Below are positions 5,164-11,182 of a DNA stretch of 12,517 bases, one piece after another; within the stretch, counting starts at the first letter, position 1, and the number at the start of each line of letters is the position of its first letter. Source of the DNA: Baffinella frigidus (Eukaryota; Cryptophyceae; Cryptomonadales; Baffinellaceae); the NCBI GenBank assembly GCA_026770585.1, contig MU646310.1:210088-222604 (forward strand). Direction: 5' to 3'. The notes under the pieces are model-generated. The model was given only the letters and a program-made list of their open reading frames with translations, searched no databases and had not been told where the DNA came from. Both the position numbers and the translations under genes were made by a program.

Positions 5164-5328
5164 ATCCACACAGCGGACTTTGAAGGGATCTGAAATAACC
5201 CCTAACCGATAAGACCTAGGACCCTCCGGTAAGCAACCCGTAGGGACATAGGGGGGTTCCTACGGATAAGGTAACGGAAAAGTGGCCCGATTCGGGCCGA
5301 AAATCCCTTCGTAGCCCCCTGTGTGGAT
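5164..5328. mobile_element. TIR element, CCACAC-type end, carrying repeat D
   Basis: Ends 5164-5189 (ATCCACACAGCGGACTTTGA...) and 5303-5328 are inverted copies with four mismatches. The interior is a copy of dispersed repeat D (5181-5277), which overlaps the left arm, followed by the hairpin GGCCCGATTCGGGCC (5284-5298). The two other copies of D lack these termini, so the element either captured D or is the source of D. Confidence 0.8.
5181..5277 (+). repeat. Dispersed repeat D, copy 1
   Basis: About 90 bp containing ATAACCCCTAACCGATAAGA, CCTAGGACCCT, GCAACCCGTAGGGACATAGG and GGGGTTCCTACGGAT. CCCTACGG and CCGTAGGG (in copies 2 and 3) form an 8-bp hairpin around TAGGCAAC. The other copies are at 7530-7627 and 7941-8030. 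Confidence 0.85.
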
Positions 5329-5381
5329 AGCTCTTGCCTGTTTTCCAATTGGATACGTGAATAAAACTTTGTGAGCCCCAA

Positions 5382-5461
5382 GTGTTCATGATGAATACGA
5401 TTTTGGTGTATCTTAAGGGAAGAAATAAGACAGTCGTCAGTATAGACTTCATGCAGAGCCG
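5382..5461 (+). mobile_element. Family A MITE, truncated copy
   Basis: TTCATGATGAATACGATTTTG, then GTATCTTAAGGGAAGAAATA and GACAGTCGTCAGTATAGACT follow family A copy 1 closely. It breaks off after CTTCATGCAGAGCC, where the 80-bp host repeat (GAGGATGGATCTTGAGCC) begins. The right TIR is lost. Confidence 0.75.
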
Positions 5462-5513
5462 AGGATGGATCTTGAGCCATTTAGGCTGTCGCGGGGTTCA
5501 TTCAGGTTGATCC

Positions 5514-5872
5514 CCTCCAGGGTGAACCGCTAGGCTTTGAAGGTCTACCGCATCCTTTGCTGCCGTGGTTCTCAGACCAGCTGTGTGAATCCCAGGATCA
5601 AAAAGCGATTTTATGGGCATCCAATAAATTTCGCGATTTTGTAAATTTTATTCGGATGAATTTTGTTCTGATGTGAATCGCGGTGTTTTGCGGCGCAGGA
5701 AAACGTGCAGCGGAACGGCGTGAGCGATCTTGTGTCTGTGCGGAGGTGCGAGCCTCGTCTCTCCCTCACCCTGAAATGAATTGCAGTGTGTACCAGAATT
5801 GTTGAGATGGACACATCGTCGAAGGCCCCGGTGGCTGCTCAGTGGCCAACGTTGCATTGACTCGCGAATCTC
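5514..5872. other. Unassigned spacer
   Basis: No gene supported. It is moderately AT-rich at 5596-5665. Positions 5781-5850 resemble 1270-1328 (TGCAGTG/GTGCAG, AGATGGAC, CCCCGGTGGCTGCT). Open frames on the minus strand lack recognisable motifs and overlap one another. Confidence 0.5.
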
Positions 5873-6161
5873 AACTGCGATACCGATTAAAGATATTACC
5901 TTTCTGGCAACGATAATTACTACACAAATTTATCTCAGAAAACGAGTTCTAAAACTCGTTTTCTCAAGTCAATTCCCCTACAAATTCGTCAACTTATTCT
6001 TTACTCTCCGCATAAGTTGACAAAATTGTAAGGGAATTGACTTAAGAAAACGAGTTTTAGAACTCGTTTTCTGAGATAAAAATGCGTTACTGTTACTAGT
6101 AAGACCCAGTTGTGTAATTTGTGTTTCCAGAAAGTAATACTTTCAATCGTTTCCGCAGCTG
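5873..6161. mobile_element. Older foldback element, interrupted by family C copy 2
   Basis: The left arm 5873-5925 (ACTGCGATACCGATTAAAGA...ATTACTACACA) pairs with the right arm 6111-6161 (TGTGTAATTTGTGTTTCCAG...TTTCCGCAGCTG) at roughly 75-80% with several indels. Removing the nested family C insertion leaves an element of about 135 bp. The higher arm divergence against the near-perfect nested hairpin orders the two insertions in time. Confidence 0.65.
5930..6079. mobile_element. Foldback MITE family C, copy 2, TSD AAAT
   Basis: A 150-bp element with termini TTATCTCAGAAAACGAGTTC and inverse. Target duplication AAAT at 5926-5929 and 6080-6083. Arms of about 68 bp match almost completely around a 14-nt loop (TCTTTACTCTCCGC region), making it one long hairpin. 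Each arm also contains its own palindrome GAAAACGAGTT...AACTCGTTTTC, allowing an alternative two-hairpin fold. Confidence 0.93.
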
Positions 6162-6228
6162 AAGTCCGAGATAAGGGGCAGACCTCGTGGGTTGATTCAA
6201 CCCCAATTAAATCAACCCGATTAAATCA

Positions 6229-6382
6229 AATGCTCGGAAATGGACATCACGGCTAAGATTCTGTGGAAATAATGTCCAGACCTCGATCATTTAATTTAAA
6301 TACTCGAGTATTTAAATTGAATGCTCGGGGTCTGGACATTACTTCCAAAGAATCTTAGCCGTGATGTCCATTTTCGAGAATT
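6229..6382. mobile_element. Spacerless 154-bp palindrome
   Basis: Two arms of 77 bp meet at TACTCGAGTA (6301-6310) with no loop. Tips are near AATGCTCGGAAATGGACATC and its inverse. About nine arm positions differ. AATGCTCGG occurs three times (6229, 6329, 6390), and the pairing may extend outward with indels to about 6210 and 6398. No target duplication could be fixed. Confidence 0.8.
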
Positions 6383-6545
6383 TAGTTTAAATGCTCGGTG
6401 GGATGAGATTCCGCTAGGTTTATCTTGCCATGCCAGGTCATTTGTCGGAATTTCAGTTAGAAGTCTTATTTTAAATTTTGTACCTGGATCCGAAATTTTG
6501 TATGCGGGTCGGACGTGGAAAAGACGGATCGTCGCGTGTCACCGA

Positions 6546-6626
6546 GTCAGTACGTACCGTTTAGTACCACGAAACGAACCGTTGCGTCCTGAAATTCCCA
6601 CTCATGACCTGTCGTGGCCTGTCCGT
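6546..6626 (+). pseudogene. Coding-like fragment A, copy 2
   Basis: The frame from 6546 reads VSTYRLVPRNEPLRPEIP then THDLSWPVR, a second copy of the block at 1954-2028. The open frame around it starts inside the palindrome at 6321 and continues to a stop near 6704, but only this block has relatives. It lies outside any foldback. There is no motif sufficient to name a function by itself. Confidence 0.35.
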
Positions 6627-7120
6627 GCACCCGTCCATCGTGACAAGTGCCTCAAAAAGAATACCGTGGAATCTTGGAAAGCCTTCTTATTTTGCATTGT
6701 GTAGTCAGTTGACTTCAACTCATGATCGATAACCATGGCGTGAGACGTCTCACTAGCATGCATCAGGGCTGCTATTCTTGGCTTCAGAGGGGCTTCCACC
6801 AGCCTGAGTCCCAAACAAAATCAAATCTCACAAACCAATTCGAATTTATCTAAGGGTCCTGACTTTTCGCGCGCAGTGGGATGTGGCGTCCACGCTGAGC
6901 TGCACTCCTCACCCACATCACGACCCCAGCTCCCCAGACAAAATCAAATCGCCCAGACGAATTGGATTTCTTCAGACGAATACGAATTTGCCTGAGGGTC
7001 CTCTAAGGGGCCTTTTGAATTTATCGGAAGGTCCAGGCCTGTCGCAGCTGCCACTCGAGGCTGGAAGATGGAGTATTTTAAATGTGGGATTGTTAAATTT
7101 AGTACCAGTCACGGGCAGGC
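6627..7120. other. Spacer with a diverged direct repeat
   Basis: CAAACAAAATCAAATCTCAC...CGAATTTATCTAAGGGTCCT (6813-6860) is repeated loosely at 6935-7000 (AGACAAAATCAAATCGCCCA...GAATTTGCCTGAGGGTCCT). A degenerate fragment-C start (CGCGCAGTGGGATGTG) is at 6869-6884. No gene is supported. Confidence 0.55.
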
Positions 7121-7162
7121 TTGGTCACGTTACTGGGGGAATTCCCACAGTAACGTGACCAA
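7121..7162. repeat. 42-bp near-perfect palindrome
   Basis: TTGGTCACGTTACTG and CAGTAACGTGACCAA flank GGGGAATTCCCA, whose GGGAATTCCC core is also symmetric. A related TTGGTCACGTAACTC occurs at 9700-9714. The reversed GTAGTAATTT motif follows at 7181-7192. Confidence 0.85.
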
Positions 7163-7256
7163 ACGCCCCTATTTGTGTGAAAATTACTACACCCACCTTT
7201 TTTTTTCTTTACTTGTAAAAGACTCCCAGTTTTAAAATGGTCACATTTGTAGCCTG

Positions 7257-7290
7257 GCGCAGCTGGGACGTGTCAAAGGAGGGCGAGAGT
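7257..7290 (+). repeat. Fragment-C start, partial copy
   Basis: GCGCAGCTGGGACGTGTCAA and AGGAGGGCGA match the acceptor-like CAG plus TTGGGACGTTTCGAGGGAGGG found at 7496-7530, 7781-7817, 7909-7940 and 8041-8080. It is too short to be functional. Confidence 0.5.
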
Positions 7291-7320
7291 GGAACGTCTC
7301 AAAACAAAAATTGAACCTCC

Positions 7321-7471
7321 ACCACACAGGGCGCTACGTGGGGGTATTCCAGGGGCGCCCTTTGAGCCATTGGGGCGCCCTTGGAGCCGTTTTCTCCCGA
7401 AAATTGACTTTTGAATCCAGCTTTCTCTTGAAAATTGACTTTTGAATACCCCCCCCTCCAGCCCTGCGTGG
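7321..7471. mobile_element. TIR element with CCACACAGGG end and two tandem duplications
   Basis: CCACACAGGGCGCTACG...GGGGGTATTC (7322-7350) is inverted at about 7444-7471. The interior has GGGGCGCCCTTTGAGCCATT-type 20-bp units twice (7353-7391) and TTCTC(C/T)(C/T)GAAAATTGACTT units of about 29 bp twice (7391-7447). The tip resembles the ends of 5164-5328. Confidence 0.6.
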
Positions 7472-7495
7472 GCGAACGTAAGGTAACAGTGGATG

Positions 7496-7530
7496 TCGCG
7501 TGCAGTTGGGACGTTTCAAGGGAGGGCGAT
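7496..7530 (+). repeat. Fragment-C start, copy joined to repeat D
   Basis: CGCGTGCAGTTGGGACGTTT and CAAGGGAGGGCGATG run directly into repeat D copy 2. The same junction occurs at 7909-7941, so fragment start and repeat D were duplicated as one unit. Confidence 0.55.
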
Positions 7531-7627
7531 GAAGGGGGTTCGAATAACCCCTAAGCGATAAGACTTAGGATCCTACGGTAGGCAACCCGTAGGGACATAG
7601 GGGGGTTCCTACGGATCAGGTGACGGG
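7530..7627 (+). repeat. Dispersed repeat D, copy 2
   Basis: ATAACCCCTAAGCGATAAGA, TAGGATCCTACGGTAGGCAA and CCCGTAGGGACATAGGGGGG match the copies at 5181 and 7941. This copy has no CCACAC termini. Confidence 0.85.
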
Positions 7628-7780
7628 CTCCACTAAGCGTGAGGCCGGGCCATTTTATGTTTTATTTTATGGTGTTACCAGGCTATTATATTCGCCTAAT
7701 AGTCCTGGCCTCTCAGCGCCACTCAGCGATTCAACAATTCAGCGATTCGAAAATCGAAACCCGAAACCCGAACCCCCTAG
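7628..7780. other. Unassigned spacer with small hairpin
   Basis: CCAGGCTATTA and TAATAGTCCTGG (7678-7706) can pair around TATTCGCC. ATTCAGCGATTC-like words repeat near 7727-7748, followed by CCCGAAA heptamer-like units (7760-7775). No gene is supported. Confidence 0.5.
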
Positions 7781-7817
7781 CCTGTCTCGCAGTTGGGACG
7801 TTTCGAGGGAGGGGGGA
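7781..7817 (+). repeat. Fragment-C start, copy upstream of fragment A copy 3
   Basis: CCTGTCTCGCAG followed by TTGGGACGTTTCGAGGGAGG is almost identical to 8044-8080, including the acceptor-like pyrimidine tract and CAG. It breaks off and joins fragment A copy 3 in the same reading frame. Confidence 0.6.
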
Positions 7818-7835
7818 GGGGCACCATCGGCGAAG

Positions 7836-7907
7836 GTGGCTACGTACCATTTAGTACCACGAAATGAAACGTTGCGTTTTGACATTCCCAGCAATGACCT
7901 GCCGTGG
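7836..7907 (+). pseudogene. Coding-like fragment A, copy 3
   Basis: The frame reads VATYHLVPRNETLRFDIP then SNDLPW, the third copy of the module. Here it is sandwiched between two fragment-C starts (7781-7817 and 7909-7940) and shares one open frame with the first, giving SWDVSREGGG upstream. The conserved residues across copies are TY, LVPRNE, LR, IP and W. The placement supports A and C deriving from the same gene, but exon order cannot be settled. Confidence 0.35.
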
Positions 7908-7908
7908 C

Positions 7909-7940
7909 GCGTGCAGTTGGGACTTTTCGGGGGAGGGCGA
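7909..7940 (+). repeat. Fragment-C start, copy joined to repeat D copy 3
   Basis: GCGTGCAGTTGGGACTTTTC followed by GGGGGAGGGCGA leads into repeat D copy 3, the same junction as at 7496-7530. Confidence 0.55.
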
Positions 7941-8030
7941 TGAAGGGGGTTTGAATAACCCCTAAGCGATAAGACCTAGGACCCTACGGTAGGCAACCCG
8001 TAGGGACATAGGGGGGTTCCTATGGATCAA
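7941..8030 (+). repeat. Dispersed repeat D, copy 3
   Basis: Nearly identical to copy 2 and closer to it than to the copy inside the TIR element at 5164-5328. It ends GGTTCCTATGGATCAA, followed by another fragment-C copy. Confidence 0.85.
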
Positions 8031-8040
8031 CCCGAAACCC

Positions 8041-8150
8041 CTGGCCTGTCTCGCAGTTGGGACGTTTCGAGGGAGGGGGGAGGTGCGCCGCTGAGCGATG
8101 CGGAGATGCAAAACGTCTCGCACCTCATCGCGGCGGACGTAGTCTACTCG
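8041..8150 (+). pseudogene. Methyltransferase fragment C (AADVVYS)
   Basis: After an acceptor-like CCTGTCTCGCAG (8045-8056) the frame reads SWDVSREGGGAPLSDAEM then QNVSHLIAADVVYS. The (A)ADV(V/I)Y(S/D) motif following a W-D and a helix is characteristic of METTL21/METTL22-type class I methyltransferases, where it lies in strand 4 and the following loop. YS is followed at 8151 by GGTCTACC, a possible but weak donor. The next residues expected in the family are not present, because the telomere-like array starts at 8156. This fragment complements motif I in fragment B. Together they suggest one dismembered gene. It could be a genuine exon of an adjacent gene with a very large intron. Confidence 0.5.
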
Positions 8151-8155
8151 GGTCT

Positions 8156-9186
8156 ACCCTCAACTCCGAACCCCGAACCCCAAATCCGAACCCTGAACCA
8201 CGAACCACGAACCACGAACCACGAACCACGAACCACGAACCCCAAATCCTGGCCCGAAATCCGAAACCTGAACCCCGAACCCTGAACCGTGAAACATGAA
8301 CCCCGAACCCCAAATCCTATCCCGAAATCCGAACCCTGGACCCTGGACCCTGGACCCTGAACCCTGAACCCTGAACCCTGAACCCCGAACCCCAAATCCT
8401 AGCCCGAAATCCGAAACCTGAACCCTGAACCCTGAACCCTGAACCCTGAACCATGAACCCCGAACCCCGAACCCCGAACCCCAAATCCTAGCCCGAAATC
8501 CGAAACCTGAACCCTGAACCCTGAACCCTGAACCCCGAACCCCGAACCCCGAACCCAAACTCCTGACCCGAAATCTGAAACCTAACCCTGAACCCTGAAC
8601 CCCGAACCCCGAACCCCAAATCCTAGCCCAAAATCCGAAACCGGAACCCTCAACCCTCAACCCTCAGCCCTCAACCCTCAACCCTCAACCCTGGACTCTG
8701 AACCACGAACCCCAAATCCGAAACCTGAACCCTGAACCCCCAACCCTGAAACCTGAACCCCGAACTCCAAATCCTAACCCAAAATCCGAAACCTGAAACC
8801 TGAACCCTGAACCTTGAACCCTGAACCCTGAACCCCAAATCCTAACCCGAAATCCGAAACCTGAACCCTGAACCCTGAATCCTGAAACCTGAAACCTGAA
8901 ACCTGAAACCCGAACCCCAGATCCTAGCACGAAATCTGAAACCTGAAACCTGAACCCTGAACCCTGAACCCTGAACCCCGAGCCCCAAATCCTAGCCCGA
9001 AATCCGAAACTGGAACCCTGAACCCTGAACTCTGAACCCTGAACCTTGAACTCTGAACCCCAGATCCTAACCCGAAACCTGAACCCTGAACCCTGAACCC
9101 TGAACCCTGAACCCTGAACCCTGAACCCGGAACCCCAAATCCTGAGCCAAAATCCGAAACCTGCACCCTAAACCTTGAACGCTAAA
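8156..9186 (+). repeat. Telomere-like higher-order array (CCCTGAA heptamers with 33-bp cores)
   Basis: About 1.03 kb of CCCTGAA, CCCCGAA, CCACGAA, CCCTCAA and CCCTGGA heptamers. Thirteen copies of a core starting CCCCAAATCC and running through CCCGAAATCCGAAACCTGAA begin at 8240, 8308, 8390, 8479, 8554, 8614, 8710, 8765, 8833, 8915, 8983, 9058 and 9133. Some cores are shortened (8710, 9058). The C-rich strand is plus. The long minus-strand open frames here (up to 166 codons, RVQGSGF-like repeats) are translations of the array and not genes. Confidence 0.9.
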
Positions 9187-9300
9187 CGCACGTATATACG
9201 TACATATACTTCAACTCATATACGTATTTAACGTTGTGCGGACAGGGGGGTGCTGGGGGCTGCTGGACCCCCTTTCGGACGTGGCGCGGAACCGAAACCT
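9187..9300 (+). repeat. ACGTAT-rich duplicated block, copy 1
   Basis: It shares ACGCACGTATATACGTAC, CATATACGTATTTAACGTTG, GGGGGGTGC...GGGGCTGCTGGAC and CCCTTTCGGA(C/A)GTGGCGCGG with 9309-9476. The block separates the telomere-like array from a short CCCTGAA remnant (9298-9316). Confidence 0.85.
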
Positions 9301-9308
9301 GAACCCTG

Positions 9309-9476
9309 AACCCTGAAGGCGAAACGCACGTATATACGTACCTACACAAATCATATACGTATTTAAAGAAATCATGTACGTATTTAACAAATCATATACG
9401 TGTTTAACGTTGTGTGGGCAGGGGGGTGCGGGGGGCTGCTGGACTCCCTTTCGGAAGTGGCGCGGAAGAATCCGCG
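9309..9476 (+). repeat. ACGTAT-rich duplicated block, copy 2
   Basis: The same block with a local triplication of AAATCATATACGTATTTAA-like units (9353-9411). The minus-strand open frame of 137 codons over both blocks reads repeated LNTYMI and merely reflects the repeats. Confidence 0.85.
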
Positions 9477-9622
9477 CATCAAGGTCACGCTTCTTCCGCC
9501 TGTTTCTTGTTTTTTTCTCTTGAGCCTTTTTTTCTCTTGAGCCACACAGCGGGCTACGAGGGGATTTTCGGGCGCTGAGAGCCCGAGCTTCCGGAAGAAC
9601 CGGCGCATCAAGGTCACGTTCC
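9463..9622 (+). repeat. Direct repeat CGCATCAAGGTCACG bracketing a CCACACAG half-end
   Basis: CGGAAGAATCCGCGCATCAA (9463-9482) and CGGAAGAACCGGCGCATCAA (9592-9611), both followed by GGTCACG, bracket 100 bp with repeated TTTCTCTTGAGCC. GCCACACAGCGGGCTACGAG (9541-9560) matches the right end of the TIR element at 5164-5328 read in reverse. On the minus strand it reads VTLMRRFFRK and VTLMRGFFRA, unrecognised. Confidence 0.65.
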
Positions 9623-9658
9623 ACATGAGAACTCTAGAGGGGCCTATTTAAAACCAAT

Positions 9659-10096
9659 GTGCTTTTAAAAAAGGGCATTTATGTAGTAACTTTCGTTGAT
9701 TGGTCACGTAACTCTGCATATATTGCACAGTCACGAGGTTCGAACACCCTATCCTGGTACAAATATTTCACGCTCTCTACTTCTACCTCAGTCGGGTTGA
9801 CCGACTGTTCTCCCACTCGAGAATGCTGGAGGATCATATTGACATGTGGGGTTGTGAGCCTTACGTTGCGTGATCCAGTCGTCTGTGGACCGTATGATCA
9901 CTTTTGTCTGAAGCTGCCCGTCACTATTTATTTATTGAGAGAGAGATCAGAGGGAGACCTTTATTACCACCAACTGAAGCTTTCGTCCTGGGGGTCATGG
10001 GCGCTTTATTGTCTGAATCTTGCCGTCACGTCGTTTGCATGGGGGAAAGCTCTTCAGTACTATCGTCCTTGGAGCCATTGGAGCTTTGTTGTCTGA
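9659..10096 (+). other. 145-codon open frame, unrecognised and probably spurious
   Basis: The frame starts MLLKKGIYVVTFVDWSRN and spans unique sequence plus the first copies of the repeated unit at 9902-10300. No signal peptide, domain or catalytic motif is recognisable. It lies in the same sense as the unit, but the unit's better conserved reading is in another frame (GALLSE(S/A)xRHVV). I would not treat it as a gene without expression data. Confidence 0.15.
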
Positions 10097-10300
10097 AGCT
10101 GTCCGTGTTTAGTGTTGAGTGTTTAGTGTTTAGTGTTGGGGGTTTAGGGTTCAGGGTTTAGGGTTCAGTGCTTGGGGTTTGGGGTTCAGTGTGTGGGGGT
10201 TCTAACTATGTATGACCATTTTTGTCTGAAGCTGCCCGTCATGTTGTACTATCGTACTTGGAGTCATTGGAGCTTTGTTGTCTGAAGCTGCCCGGCACGG
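9902..10300 (+). repeat. Repeated coding-like unit (TTGTCTGAAGCTGCCCGTCA)
   Basis: The 20-mer and close variants occur at about 9905, 10009, 10089, 10225 and 10278. CTATCGT(C/A)CTTGGAG(C/T)CATTGGAGCTTTG precedes several copies. In one frame the units read GVMGALLSESCRHVVCMG and LLSEAARH, which superficially resembles the helix-strand part after motif I of a class I methyltransferase, but the glycine motif is absent. A reversed telomere-like stretch (10105-10201) interrupts the series. Function unknown. Confidence 0.5.
10105..10201 (-). repeat. Telomere-like array, G-rich on the plus strand
   Basis: Degenerate TTTAGGG/TTCAGGG units (GTTTAGGGTTCAGGGTTTAG) lie in the opposite orientation to all the other arrays in the window. 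The first part is GTGTTTAGTGTTTAGTGTTG-like. Confidence 0.85.
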
Positions 10301-10352
10301 TGCAGATGCATTTGATCCTCGTCGACCGCTTTTCGGGGGGCACTGTCGCGGT

Positions 10353-10737
10353 AACCTCTACACCCTACACCCTAAACCCTAAACCCTAAACCCTAAAAGC
10401 TAAAACCCTAAAACCTGAAACCTAAAACCTAAAACCTAAAACCTAAAACCCTAAACCCTAAACCCTAAAACCTGAATCCTAAACCCTAAACTTCTAAACC
10501 CTAAACCCTAAACCCTAAACCCTAAACCCTAAACCCTGAACCCTACACCCTACACCCTAAACCCCAAACCCCAAACCCCAAACCCTAAACCCTGAACCCT
10601 AAACCCTGAACCCTAAACCCTTAACCCTAAAACAAAATCCCTGAACCCTGAGCCCTGATCCCTGAACCCTAACACCTACACCCCAAACCCTGAACCCTAA
10701 ACCCTAAACCCTAAAACATCAACAATAAACCCTAAAT
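10353..10737 (+). repeat. Interstitial telomere-like array (CCCTAAA)n
   Basis: About 385 bp, mostly CCCTAAA with CCTAAAA, CCCCAAA and CCCTGAA variants. It begins AACCTCTACACCC, like the array at 4604. It is closer to the canonical heptamer than the array at 8156-9186, so it is probably younger or better homogenised. Confidence 0.9.
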
Positions 10738-11182
10738 TCCTCCACCCCCCTCCCAAGAACTAGTCGCGTTTGTAACCATGTTGTTCGTACAAGGCCTTCA
10801 TGGAAGGGAACGCACACCACTCGGAGCACTACGAGGAACCGTGCTTAACTTAATTATTGGATTCTTTTCCAAGAAACACGCCAAAAGTCAGCAATTCGTC
10901 ACGTCCCCCCCCGAATTTCCGGGGAGGGACGTGCCCCGTAGCCTGCCGAGCGGGTGGCCCTGTCGGGTTCAATCCGAAATAAACGCACGTGACCTCCCGA
11001 GGGCCGGGCGCGTTTGCAACTACGCTGCGAGCCATGATGTTTTACCTTAAGTCAACAAAGCTGATCCTCGGTAGTAAGTTGCCATTTCGTTTAGATGGAC
11101 CTGCTCTGGGAGCAGGCATTTGACTTAAGGCGCTGGCTTTCAGAGTGAGTTGACTTAGACGAAATGTTCTGGCTCCGAGTTT
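10738..11182. other. Unassigned spacer
   Basis: No gene supported. It contains the hairpin CACGTCCC...GGGACGTG (10900-10933), whose loop side also pairs CCCCGAA...TCCGGGG imperfectly, and two CGCGTTTG(T/C)AAC words (10755 and 11010). A 90-codon open frame at 10778-11050 shows no motif. Confidence 0.5.

Noticed and set aside
6321-6704. 127-codon plus-strand open frame as a complete gene
   Set aside because: It starts inside the spacerless palindrome and only residues 76-102 (fragment A) have relatives. There is no plausible full-length protein.
7530-7560. tRNA T-arm/B-box-like GGTTCGAATAACC
   Set aside because: There is no acceptor stem, D-arm or anticodon arm at the proper distance. The motif is part of repeat D and varies to GGTTTGAATAACC in another copy.
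8160-8660. 166-codon minus-strand open frame, the longest in the window
   Set aside because: It is a translation of the CCCTGAA-type array (repeating RVQGSGF-like residues), with similar frames on either side. There is no codon or domain evidence.
8240-9165. CRISPR-like array of 33-bp repeats
   Set aside because: The cores are regular, but the intervening segments are simple heptamer repeats and not unique spacers, and the context is eukaryotic.
9211-9626. Minus-strand open frames of 137 and 80 codons
   Set aside because: They run through duplicated ACGTAT-rich blocks and repeated CGCATCAAGGTCACG segments. The residues simply repeat with the DNA and no family is recognised.
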